From Saccharomycodes ludwigii (taxonomy: Eukaryota > Ascomycota > Saccharomycetes > Saccharomycodales > Saccharomycodaceae), in NCBI RefSeq assembly GCF_020623625.1, contig NC_060202.1, positions 186,001 to 250,000 of the forward strand: DNA of 64,000 bases, in the 5' to 3' direction. This document shows positions 9,855-19,518 of the stretch, in pieces (the stretch's first letter is position 1; the number at the start of each line of letters is the position of its first letter). The translations under genes and the position numbers were made by a program. Below the pieces are notes generated by a model. It worked only from the letters and a program-made list of their open reading frames with translations. It searched no databases and had not been told where the DNA came from.

Positions 9855-10171
9855 GAAATTGTTGGATACGTTTCTTCGTAGCCCAGTTTTAGTATTTGAT
9901 TATAGTCTTAGGTGGAGAGAAAGAAAGAAAAAAAAGAAGGATTATTAAAATTTTTTTTTGAACTATTTTGCTGTATAAGTTACAAGTACAATGTTTAGTG
10001 AATTTTATCGAGTTTAAAAAAAAAAAAAAATATAAGGAGCTGTCAACAAATAAAAGGAGATATTTTTTTTTTTTTCCCTTTTCTTTTTTTTTTTTTTTTG
10101 GAAGAAAGAGGAAAAAAATAATAGCTATGATCATAGCAAATAATAAGTTATTGTCTAATGATTAATGATAT
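9855..10171. other. MDR1 upstream region before tRNA-Phe
   Basis: These 317 bases hold the MDR1 promoter, with poly(A) at about 10016-10030 and poly(T) at about 10065-10100. Beyond these runs no recognisable element is seen. Confidence 0.4.
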
Positions 10172-10178
10172 GCGGATT

Positions 10179-10220
<42 letters not shown>

Positions 10221-10244
10221 TGTGTTCGATCCACAGAATTCGCA
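10172..10244 (+). tRNA. tRNA-Phe (GAA), intronless
   Basis: 73 nt that fold fully: acceptor GCGGATT/AATTCGC, D stem GCTC/GAGC, anticodon stem TCAGA/TCTGA around CTGAAGA (anticodon GAA), T stem CTGTG/CACAG with loop TTCGATC, and discriminator A. Apart from the anticodon stem it is almost identical to S. cerevisiae tRNA-Phe. The 18-19-nt intron that S. cerevisiae tRNA-Phe genes carry after position 37 is absent. A pol III TTTTT terminator lies about 20 nt downstream. Confidence 0.97.
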
Positions 10245-10493
10245 AATAGAGATATGCGTTAACTTTTTGCTTACTTCAAGCATTTTTTTTGTAACCTGAA
10301 TAAAAATGGGTCAGTTGATCCATATTTACCAAACAAACATCATACGTAAAGCGATACAAAGAATTGGAAAAAAAAAAATTGTTAATAAAAAATTTGAAAT
10401 ATCATAATACAATTCATAACTAGCTTATAAATACAAAAGTAAATAAATAATTAAATAAATAAATAAAATTAAAAGTCCAAATTATAAATACTG

Positions 10494-13400
10494 TTATCTC
10501 GCAATATTATGTATCGACTCTACTGTGTAATCCACAACTTCATTCCCGTCAGTACTTGGTGCTTCGCTGTCATTATTTTTGTTTCCCTTATTATGCTCAA
10601 CGTTTGATTCGCTGGAGCTTTGCACCTCCTTTACCTTTTCATGACTGTGGTGATGATGATGATGGTGATGATGATGATGATGAGTATGATTATTATTAAC
10701 GTTATTATTACTGTTATTATTACTGTTATTATTACTATTGTTATTACTATAATTGTTGTGAACAGAATGATGGCTGTGGTCTGAAGAACCCACTTTATCG
10801 TTCAAATTTTCTTCAGTATCGTCATTAATTTTAATTTTAACCGAAGCTGGTGCATTAACAGACAGTGTTTTCACATCATCAGATATGGTAGAAAGATTGC
10901 CAGTAACTGAGTGATTATCGCCCTTTGAAAACTCGTAACCGTCATCCACAACAATAGAACTAGGTCGCATGGGTAAGTAAGCTTCTTTTATTGAAGATTG
11001 AATGACATCGTTCTTTAAAAAATTGGAAAATTGTTTTATGGATTCATATTTCGAGTCCCTTTTCTGTCTTGGCTTAAATTTATTTCCGATGATATTACCT
11101 GCATGCTGTAACACAATCTTAATTATATCTTTCTTCAACGTGGCAATAAATTCCTGTCTTGACCAAATCTTATTTTCATATCTGATTGTGGGAACTTTTA
11201 CAATTAAATTATCTACATTGGACAATAAACTGTGTGTACCTTTATAGCTAACACAAACCGTCATTTTTTTAATAACAGCAGAACGAACATTAAAATACTT
11301 ATTAGAGCGATTGACAATTTCATTCATACCGTCATCCGTACTGACCAACCTACGCGCCACGGTTGGAGTCTTGGTTCTCTCGCCAGATATTCTTGATCTT
11401 GTTTCCAAATCCCAAGTTTCAAAAGTTTTAAATCTCATTAATGATTCTGAGGAGGAATTACTATCGATACTTTTCCTTTGGAAGAAACCTCTCATGGCCG
11501 ATGGTGAGCTGATCCTATTGGATCTCATTTCTGATGCTGCGGCGGTATCGTTATTATTACTATTATAACCACTAAAAACACTAACAGAATTGTCATCATT
11601 TTGCTGGTTTGATTTATTTTCTTCGGTAGGGAAAAACAAGAAATCAACAATTTTTGTCGCAGTTTTATGATCTAATTCGAATTTAATTGGCTGAAAGGCA
11701 ATAACTAACTCCTCCAAATCCGGAATACCACCAACAGGTGCTCCCATGTACCACATTATTTCAATCAAAGGTGCATTATGAACATGATTGTAGTAATTTT
11801 TGTTGTTATCCTTTTTGTATCGTAAAATCTTTCTTCCGCTTGAAATATCATAGGGAGATATTAAGTCTGCATAAACTGGGTTTTCTTGCAGATTGAAACA
11901 GTGCAATGTAGACACTACTACTTTGTTCGTGTTAGCACCATCTGTTGACTGAGATCTATAGAAGGATGAGGGGCCCAAACCAAAGGTAATAAATGGCTTT
12001 TTCTTTTCATCATATAGTTCCCATATCAAATCATCAGCGCTGACCACCCAATGTAATTTAGATCCACTATTGTTTGCTACGTCTTTAATCTTGTTATAAT
12101 TTTTCTTTAAAGCAGACATTAATAAACTTAACTCAAACTTGGTAGCTTCCAATTCAACTTTAATATCCAAACACATTTCATCATATGCAGCCCGGTCTCG
12201 TAATTTCAACAATCCTCTTCTATAACAAATATCTCGAATCTTATTTTGTAGTCCAAGAATAAAATCCACACTTAATTTGTCCAAATTATTTTTCAATTCG
12301 TCAGCCAAAAATATTTTCGATAGTTTTTCAAGTTTTTTGTCCATATTTGAACCAAATGCCAGTATTTCAGTCACAATATTATAAATAGCAGAATATTGTT
12401 CAGCATTAGAGGCAATATGTAATTCTGGGAACCCAACACGGAAAATAGGATCCGCATTACCCATTAAATGGGCACTCATATCGTAGTATAATGGGTTGGG
12501 CCTTGTAAACGTTAAAAACATCGCATTTCTTTTCAAAAAAGTGTAATCATCCAATAAAGAAGCATCGTAACACATCTCTATTGGCATCCATGGTGGCCAG
12601 TTGCCTAGCTCCTCATCAGTACCATACCCTTTAGACTCCACTAAAAGTAAGTCGTTATCTTCTAAGTCGCTTTTTTCCATAATAAAAAAATTGGCATCGG
12701 TTAATAAAGTACAGTATCTGGTTTCTTTCAAGCTTCTAACACCATTTATCAAATCATTTAGCATAGCCTCCTTTTGAACAACATCTATAACCCCAATTTC
12801 AATATCTCTGGCTGCAATTAAAATAGACCACTCGGTTTCTATACTAGAAGTCACTTGTATTTGGGGCATTATCAACTTGATTATGTTATTATCAGTAGTG
12901 TGGAAATTTTCGTCTGCAACTTCCCTCACTAGCTCTTCGAATTTTACAATAAAATCGGTATTGGAAATGCTTGTATTTGTTTCGAGTATGGCATCAAGGT
13001 GCGGCTGTTCTACTGGTATTTCCTGTGAACTGGTTTTTAATAATTCCTCTACAATTTCAATGGCTTTATGCGACAGAAAAAATTTAGAAGTTTTCCTATC
13101 AGAAACTTTTGAAAAATAGTTCAACAAATACTCCTTGGTCTTTTCGTTTATTTTCAACAACATGTTATGAATCATAAATCTATTATCAAAACTGGTGTCA
13201 ACCGAAGGTGTGGATTCTAATCTCATGTTTCTAAGAGAATCAATTGTTGTTGTTTTAACAAGAGTTAAATTATTAGCCATCAAATGGATTTCTGAACCCA
13301 CATCGTCCTGATTAGGGTTAGAAATGGAATCGATTTCTTCTTCCAACGTAGAATTGTTATCAAAAACATCTTCTGGAACTTGTGAAAGTTTAACATCTTG

Positions 13401-16400
13401 GATAATCTGATCCATAATGTGCTTTCTGTGACAATAATCTCTAATTTGTCTTTCTAATACGTGTATTTTTTGTCTTAAATCGTGACTAGAACCACTTTCA
13501 TGAAGTGAGCTTAACTCTTTTAATTGTTTTTCCTTTTTATGAATTTCATTAACGATTTCATTTCTCCTCCTCTCTGCAATAGTTTCCTGAGTTTTCTCTG
13601 GGTGATTTTTCCCGTTAATACAATCATGAGAATTTTCCCCACCAAATGGGTATTTTAATTTTTGACCCTTTCTTTCAATGTTTCTGAAATAGGATATTCT
13701 TGGCGAAAATAGTAATGGGATGGTGGTAAATTTTAATGGTACTTTAGAATCCAATTTTATTTCATTCAAATCAATATAATCATCAAAATTGTACCACTTG
13801 TAATCAAGATAATTTGAAGAACTTGCATGGTGATTGACATTACTTTTAATAGAATCAGTACTGCTAAAAAACCCCATATTTTTCGCTAAAAGTTCTTCGA
13901 TAGCTTCCTGGTCAAATACAGTTGAAATAATTCTAATATCAGAGGCTATACAATCAACTTCCCCTTGATCAATTTTAAACTTCCACAACGGCTTGATACG
14001 TTGCAATATTTCGTCTCTGGCAATCATTTTTAATTTCTTTTCATGAAGATCAATTTTTAAGGAATCTACATTAGCCTTTAATCCAGTGTACGCCACATTA
14101 TTATTTTCCTTCAAATCCAAGTCTGAATCAGCATGTCTGTACACATGAGAAATTGATAGTGGTGCAAAGGATAAATGAAATTTCATGGTGAATAAAGATT
14201 TACCAAATTTCTTACCACTTTGGACCAAGGAGGGAAATAATGGGCCTTGCCTAATGGGACCTGATGTATAAGTGTTGAATAAATTCCACCAGGTTAAAAA
14301 ATGACTCATTGTATTCGGTGCCAGATGTAGCGAATTATCAGATATATCCTTATTATCAGAAAAGACACCAAAGGACATATGAATAAAATTACTTCTAAAG
14401 CCCTTGTATGAATCATGATTAGTGTCAATAACATATATTGGATTATATAAACTAACTTTGTAATGCTTTTTGAAATTGGTCTGTCTTGGCTCCTCTCCCG
14501 CCTTTGATAGATCGCCCCCTTCAAAAAGCAACCCCATTTTCCAAGTAACATGGCCATCAGATTTCATAAGTATTTTGCTAAATCTTTCATCAATAATATT
14601 TGTGGTAAAATCGCGTATACCTAATATGAAGGTCTTGGATATTATCTTTAAAAATTCCTTTGGATTCGAGTTTCCATGCACATACATCTTAGTACCACCA
14701 CTCCAACAAAAAGTTAACCCTGCCCCATCATCTATGATCTTGTAAGGGTCGTTTGAACCTTTGATATTAAAATGGAACTCGCTAGTGTCCGACCATGAAA
14801 ACACCAATCTTCCGTGAATCAATAACCTGAATTTATCCCAAAATCCCAACTTTTCAGAGGGGTCTAATGGTGGCTTCGTTAAATAATCAAACCACAGCAT
14901 AAATGATTGATATCCAGGTTGCAAAGATTTCCCCCAAGTTAAAATGGTTGGTGTTTCAGAATCTATCTTGAATTCTGCATTCATGATTGTCTTTATGGGA
15001 TTTAGAGTACGCAATACATTAACACCAAAGATAGAGTTTGTAGGTTGATAATCATACTTTTTATCAATGTCAATAAATGGGATCCAAACACTTCTTCTGG
15101 CGGTAAAATCAGCATGTTGTTCGGCAATCACGAAATCGCCTGTAATGACGGTTTCTGGAAATGACAAAATAGGCAATGGATAATCTCTTAAAGTGAAAAC
15201 CCAATTGGATACTTTTAAGTTTAAGTTAATTGGTATTAAAATCGAATAAGTGGAATTTTTTGGAATACCTTTACCATAATCATATAAAAAATCTGCATAA
15301 TTGTCAACGCCAAAGGAAGGTTGTCTGATAAATAAATCTAAATCAGTTAAAGTCATGGTTAATAAAACACATTTTTCATGACCATAAAACCATCTGATTT
15401 TCTCACCCAAAATTGTTCTCTCAGCCACTTGATAAGCGTTTCTTGTGTGGAAAGTTAAGACTGCCTTTTTCATTCTATTAATCCACGATGTGGAAAGGTT
15501 TCTGTAAAGTTTGTATCTCATATCCCGGATATCCTCTTCGGTGTATTCATATAAATCAATAGCATCCTCGTCATTTTCTTCACAACTTCCGTAACTAAGA
15601 TAGTCCTCATTGCCAAATGAAACAGGAGAGCTCATTCTTTTGTATGCTGATTTTTCAGGATTATTATTACTGCAACTCTTTCTATTATTTACATTATGAA
15701 TAATGGATACTCTGTTTTCAAATGCCTGTAGTTTTTCCAGTCTTGATTTCTGTTCGAGTTTACCCACCTTAAAGATCAAACCTAATTCATGCTCAAAAGT
15801 GTCCTCATCCACCTTTACCGAGAAATTCTTGGCTCTAATTCTAAATGGTGGTACTCTTTTAGGTTGCTCATCTATTGGCTCCAGTTGTTTAAATTGAGTT
15901 AAATCTTTGAATGATGATTTAATCTGTTTGTACGACTTAAAAGTGAAAACTAAGTTGTCCACGATGGTATAAAATCTTAAATGATACTCTGTTTTCATTT
16001 GAATTAATTTAGTGTCGATGGTAACAAAATTCTCTCTCATATATTCCCTAACATCGAATACTATGTCATGAATGGTGAATAAGCGAATGAAAATGTCCTG
16101 ATTTTTGGGAACATAGACTGATTTTGCCAATAAATAAAATTTATGAATCGATATCTTTTGTTTATAACCATCGATTCTAATTTTATGAATAGTGAATTTT
16201 AATTTCAAATCATTGGGGAAACTGCCATCAATATATATACATCCAAACTTTATTTTCCATGGCCTGATTATATCCGCCAATGTCTTACTTTTCTTCTTTG
16301 TCTCTGTTTCTGTCTTAGTTGAGGTTTTATGTTTTTTAGGAACAACTCTATGACTGAAGGCATATTTGTGGAAAATACTTTTCAAATAAAATATCACCCA

Positions 16401-18710
16401 TATCAAATTTATATCGAAATTAATTTTAATTTCAGGTATGTACAAAGAGACTGTAAGTTTGCTGGATTCAAAGGATAAATCAACCATTTTAGCAACAAAA
16501 TTCTCGACCATTTTCCCATCATTGTCACGCATTAATTTAGTAATGGTACCGGATATTAAATCAAATTTTGAATAATGACGGTCAAAAAATATATAAGATT
16601 CCTCTAGATTTATTGAAATACCATGTGCATAAGAAAACAAGTTTGCATACCCGGGATCCAAATTTGGTGGAATGAAATTATGTATCATACTAACAATGGA
16701 AAAATTTTTTAATCTTACCCTTAACTCGTAATTAAAAACAGCTGAAGCTTTTTTCTTTGGAAGGAAATTGATATTGTTATTATTAGTGTATTGGTCTTTA
16801 ATATCCGTTATATATTTCATTTTCAGCAATGCTAAAGATCTATTCGTTTCCCTCATGGAATTCAAGGCCTTTAGATTATTAATATAGATGCTTAAGTCTC
16901 TTAATGTGCTACTAATTAAACCAGGATATTCAATAATATCTGAATTATATGCTTCAAATTTGCTAAAATTTAATATTGGAATTGATTGCATCAGCGACAA
17001 ATCTAAATTTCCCGATGGTTTTTCGTAATAAATTATGGATAATGAATGTATTTTAAGGTGATTTTGCGAATCGTTATCGGTTTTTGCTTTATTATGGTTA
17101 TTGTGATTAATTTTCAATATTGGCTGGATCAAATTTTTGGCATGATGTTTGACGTAGCTTTTTTGATTCTGAAACAATAAAGAGATGCTGCTATTTTTTA
17201 ATGCAAAATGCGATGTCTCAGAGGTTTTCAATGTAAAGGATACGTTTGATATAATAAATTTAAACACAAATAATATAGCCTCTTTTGTCAATGAAGAAAT
17301 ATACTCATTAGTGGTTTGAGTGTTGGGATTATTATTCGAAGATAGCTTGGAATTGATGTGGTTTTCTATATTATCCTCTTCTTGGGTTTTCATTAATCTG
17401 GTGTATTTTCTAATTAAATGATGTGAATAATGCTTTAGGAAATATTCGACCTGTTCCAAATCCAAGACAATGGAAGGGTCAATAATACTCAAGGTGGAAC
17501 CAACTTTTAAAGGCTCTTTATACTTGTTTCTATTGTTATTATTTTCATCACTCGTCGTTACAAAATATGATAGTAAGTCCGTGGTACATATCAGATTTAA
17601 CACAGGAACACGTAGAACCTGTCTTTCTAATAAGCGGAAAACAAAAGTATTACAGGTGATGGTAATTTCAAATTTTAGCAGCCATGGATCCTGATCCATT
17701 AGATCAACCAAACCATGCCTGAAATGCCTAATAGACTTAATATAAAAAATGATTGTTGAACAAAATAGTTGACATTTATACTCATAAAATTTTACTCTGA
17801 GGTTTTCCACTTTAATATCCAAAACATTTAAATTTGTTATAATCACTTGGTATTTGGTGATGATATTTTTAAACAATAAATTTTTGTCAATGGGGGTGTT
17901 CTTTTCCGGTTGATTGTTTTCATCCTTGGTTGAAATATTAATATTGGTGTTATTATCATTATCATTATCATTTTCTCGTGTTTTAAAATGCTTAAAATCG
18001 GATATATTGATACACATTTCTGCTAATTTTAAAGAGGATTTCCAGTTCTTTAGCACGATAGTTTTGGAGGAGATATCATTAAAATGGAAATCAATAAGGA
18101 GTTCCAAATGATGCATTTTTTCTTCTGTAAAAGCCATTCTTAAATCATGGAAAAATATAGAGAATCTTAAAATATTATCTTTATCCTTAATTTCGAATTT
18201 GATGGAGCCATAATCTATGTAGTAGCTTTTATTCTTATAAGTTAAATGAACATTTTGAATATTTATATTCAATGGTAAAATCCAGGCGATGATTTTTTTT
18301 AGCCAAAATCCATGCTTAATTTTTAGCTCTAAATTTAGAATTTCTGGCGTTCCTTTATTAGGATTCTTATGAACATTGGGAGATTTCACTGTTTCTGGAA
18401 TTCTTAAAGAGACATCAGTTAATTCTATGTGGAATACTCTTATTGAGTCTATAACTTTCCTATTAAAACATAGTTTTCTTATATATATCCTATGGTGCAA
18501 AATACTTTCAAATGTGATGTAATAAATTGTACCCCATAGCAGTATCAAACCTACTGAACAGGTATATAATTTTGAAGTGAAGTGTAGTATTGTATTTATT
18601 ATGAAAAAAGTAATTATTTTTTGGGTGAGTATATAAAACAAAGAGAATAATGTAATTGATTGAATTTGTTCCAGTACAAAGTTTTTGCATAATATGAGAT
18701 ATTTATTCAT
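10494..18710 (-). CDS. HOB2: Bridge-like lipid transfer protein of the Hobbit/FMP27 family
   Basis: 2738 aa. Hob1 (Fmp27) and Hob2 (YPR117W) are giant tubular proteins with repeating beta-groove modules, placed at ER-plasma membrane contacts and thought to move bulk lipid. A hydrophobic N-terminal anchor spans about residues 15-72. The body is the long beta-rich family architecture with GFWDKFRLLIHGR and DLTSPYDISSGRK-like conserved patches. A charged coiled-coil-like stretch (ERRRNEIVNEIHKKEKQLKEL) lies in the middle. Near the C-terminus are Asn/Ser repeats and a run of 12 His in HTH(12)SH. The position next to MDR1 and TEL2, and the orientation, point to HOB2 (YPR117W) rather than FMP27. 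It is somewhat longer than the S. cerevisiae protein (about 2489), partly because of low-complexity tracts. Confidence 0.85.
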   Translation of the reverse strand: MNKYLILCKNFVLEQIQSITLFSLFYILTQKIITFFIINTILHFTSKLYTCSVGLILLWGTIYYITFESILHHRIYIRKLCFNRKVIDSIRVFHIELTDVSLRIPETVKSPNVHKNPNKGTPEILNLELKIKHGFWLKKIIAWILPLNINIQNVHLTYKNKSYYIDYGSIKFEIKDKDNILRFSIFFHDLRMAFTEEKMHHLELLIDFHFNDISSKTIVLKNWKSSLKLAEMCINISDFKHFKTRENDNDNDNNTNINISTKDENNQPEKNTPIDKNLLFKNIITKYQVIITNLNVLDIKVENLRVKFYEYKCQLFCSTIIFYIKSIRHFRHGLVDLMDQDPWLLKFEITITCNTFVFRLLERQVLRVPVLNLICTTDLLSYFVTTSDENNNNRNKYKEPLKVGSTLSIIDPSIVLDLEQVEYFLKHYSHHLIRKYTRLMKTQEEDNIENHINSKLSSNNNPNTQTTNEYISSLTKEAILFVFKFIISNVSFTLKTSETSHFALKNSSISLLFQNQKSYVKHHAKNLIQPILKINHNNHNKAKTDNDSQNHLKIHSLSIIYYEKPSGNLDLSLMQSIPILNFSKFEAYNSDIIEYPGLISSTLRDLSIYINNLKALNSMRETNRSLALLKMKYITDIKDQYTNNNNINFLPKKKASAVFNYELRVRLKNFSIVSMIHNFIPPNLDPGYANLFSYAHGISINLEESYIFFDRHYSKFDLISGTITKLMRDNDGKMVENFVAKMVDLSFESSKLTVSLYIPEIKINFDINLIWVIFYLKSIFHKYAFSHRVVPKKHKTSTKTETETKKKSKTLADIIRPWKIKFGCIYIDGSFPNDLKLKFTIHKIRIDGYKQKISIHKFYLLAKSVYVPKNQDIFIRLFTIHDIVFDVREYMRENFVTIDTKLIQMKTEYHLRFYTIVDNLVFTFKSYKQIKSSFKDLTQFKQLEPIDEQPKRVPPFRIRAKNFSVKVDEDTFEHELGLIFKVGKLEQKSRLEKLQAFENRVSIIHNVNNRKSCSNNNPEKSAYKRMSSPVSFGNEDYLSYGSCEENDEDAIDLYEYTEEDIRDMRYKLYRNLSTSWINRMKKAVLTFHTRNAYQVAERTILGEKIRWFYGHEKCVLLTMTLTDLDLFIRQPSFGVDNYADFLYDYGKGIPKNSTYSILIPINLNLKVSNWVFTLRDYPLPILSFPETVITGDFVIAEQHADFTARRSVWIPFIDIDKKYDYQPTNSIFGVNVLRTLNPIKTIMNAEFKIDSETPTILTWGKSLQPGYQSFMLWFDYLTKPPLDPSEKLGFWDKFRLLIHGRLVFSWSDTSEFHFNIKGSNDPYKIIDDGAGLTFCWSGGTKMYVHGNSNPKEFLKIISKTFILGIRDFTTNIIDERFSKILMKSDGHVTWKMGLLFEGGDLSKAGEEPRQTNFKKHYKVSLYNPIYVIDTNHDSYKGFRSNFIHMSFGVFSDNKDISDNSLHLAPNTMSHFLTWWNLFNTYTSGPIRQGPLFPSLVQSGKKFGKSLFTMKFHLSFAPLSISHVYRHADSDLDLKENNNVAYTGLKANVDSLKIDLHEKKLKMIARDEILQRIKPLWKFKIDQGEVDCIASDIRIISTVFDQEAIEELLAKNMGFFSSTDSIKSNVNHHASSSNYLDYKWYNFDDYIDLNEIKLDSKVPLKFTTIPLLFSPRISYFRNIERKGQKLKYPFGGENSHDCINGKNHPEKTQETIAERRRNEIVNEIHKKEKQLKELSSLHESGSSHDLRQKIHVLERQIRDYCHRKHIMDQIIQDVKLSQVPEDVFDNNSTLEEEIDSISNPNQDDVGSEIHLMANNLTLVKTTTIDSLRNMRLESTPSVDTSFDNRFMIHNMLLKINEKTKEYLLNYFSKVSDRKTSKFFLSHKAIEIVEELLKTSSQEIPVEQPHLDAILETNTSISNTDFIVKFEELVREVADENFHTTDNNIIKLIMPQIQVTSSIETEWSILIAARDIEIGVIDVVQKEAMLNDLINGVRSLKETRYCTLLTDANFFIMEKSDLEDNDLLLVESKGYGTDEELGNWPPWMPIEMCYDASLLDDYTFLKRNAMFLTFTRPNPLYYDMSAHLMGNADPIFRVGFPELHIASNAEQYSAIYNIVTEILAFGSNMDKKLEKLSKIFLADELKNNLDKLSVDFILGLQNKIRDICYRRGLLKLRDRAAYDEMCLDIKVELEATKFELSLLMSALKKNYNKIKDVANNSGSKLHWVVSADDLIWELYDEKKKPFITFGLGPSSFYRSQSTDGANTNKVVVSTLHCFNLQENPVYADLISPYDISSGRKILRYKKDNNKNYYNHVHNAPLIEIMWYMGAPVGGIPDLEELVIAFQPIKFELDHKTATKIVDFLFFPTEENKSNQQNDDNSVSVFSGYNSNNNDTAAASEMRSNRISSPSAMRGFFQRKSIDSNSSSESLMRFKTFETWDLETRSRISGERTKTPTVARRLVSTDDGMNEIVNRSNKYFNVRSAVIKKMTVCVSYKGTHSLLSNVDNLIVKVPTIRYENKIWSRQEFIATLKKDIIKIVLQHAGNIIGNKFKPRQKRDSKYESIKQFSNFLKNDVIQSSIKEAYLPMRPSSIVVDDGYEFSKGDNHSVTGNLSTISDDVKTLSVNAPASVKIKINDDTEENLNDKVGSSDHSHHSVHNNYSNNNSNNNSNNNSNNNVNNNHTHHHHHHHHHHHHSHEKVKEVQSSSESNVEHNKGNKNNDSEAPSTDGNEVVDYTVESIHNIAR

Positions 18711-19050
18711 TATTGTTGTTCGTGGGGTGACGATTGTGATTGTTATTTGAGGGTTCTATCAAGTACATATACAAGTGAATCTAATATAAAAATACAAAGA
18801 AGAAAAAAAAAAAAGAATATATTATTAGTGTAATTGGAAATAGATTAGAAATAAAACTGGTAGTGTTAGTTATTAGTTGATGATTTTTTATTTTATAATC
18901 AACAAGTTTTTTTATTTTTTTTTTTTATTGTCAAGTTATAGAATAGATGGAATTATATTTTTTGTTTACTTTAAAATTGGACCACCTCTGCTTGCCCTTT
19001 TTTTGTCCCTATTTTTTGCTTCTCAAAGAAAAAAAAAGGAGAAAGATGGC

Positions 19051-19155
19051 GAGAAATACAGTGAGAAATACAGTGAGAAATACAGTGAGAAATACAGTGA
19101 GAAATACAGTGAGAAATACAGTGAGAAATACAGCGAGAAATACAGTGAGAAATAT
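19051..19155 (+). repeat. 12-bp minisatellite, eight copies plus a partial
   Basis: The unit GAGAAATACAGT is repeated in tandem at 19051, 19063, 19075, 19087, 19099, 19111, 19123 and 19135, followed by a diverged ninth. Only the seventh copy differs (C for T at the last base). Near-identity suggests recent expansion. Because 12 is a multiple of three, open frames run through it on both strands, giving artificial EKYS or RNTV repeats. Confidence 0.95.
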
Positions 19156-19264
19156 AATGGAAAACTTACAAAAATGTTAATTGTTATTTTAATTTGGAAA
19201 AGTTTTTTTTATTATTTTACCCGATGTATCCGTCCGTGACAATAATCCGGGGCGGATATGGAAG

Positions 19265-19305
19265 AGGGGAAGGGGCGAATCGTGAAGGGGCGAATCGTGA
19301 AGGGG
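19265..19305 (+). promoter_or_regulatory. Cluster of four stress-response elements (AGGGG)
   Basis: AGGGG occurs at 19265, 19271, 19286 and 19301, all on the same strand. The last three arise from a tandem 15-bp repeat (AGGGGCGAATCGTGA at 19271-19285 and 19286-19300). AGGGG is the core bound by Msn2/Msn4. The cluster lies about 560-600 bp upstream of the HOB2 start. Confidence 0.5.
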
Positions 19306-19476
19306 AAAAAGACACACACAGAATAAAAAAAAAAAACCCACGGAATGTGAGAAGAAAACGTAAAATTTTTGAAAATAAAATCTTCCTTTCCATCCATTCC
19401 CATTTTGCCAATCACTCCGCTATCGCTTATATATTCCGCATATCAATACTAAATTTTATAACATACAAAAACAATA

Positions 19477-19516
19477 CAAACAAACAAACAAACAAACAAA
19501 CAAACAAACAAACAAA
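19477..19516 (+). repeat. CAAA tetranucleotide repeat
   Basis: About ten tandem CAAA units end a few bases beyond the TEL2 stop codon, so they would lie in its 3' UTR (as TTTG in the transcript). Confidence 0.85.
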
Positions 19517-19518
19517 AA

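Larger units (their letters stand above)
18711..19518. other. HOB2 upstream / TEL2 downstream spacer
   Basis: This 808-bp spacer contains a 12-bp minisatellite (19051-19155), a Reb1-type TTACCCG (19217-19223), a locally GC-richer patch with CGG/CCG triplets (19228-19256), four AGGGG elements (19265-19305) and a CAAA repeat up to the TEL2 stop. ORFs across it are made by the repeats and are not credible genes. Confidence 0.6.

Noticed and set aside
18877-19239. 120-codon ORF with EKYS repeats (and a 77-codon RNTV version)
   Set aside because: The frame is open only because of the 12-bp minisatellite and flanking AT-rich sequence; no recognisable protein outside the repeat.
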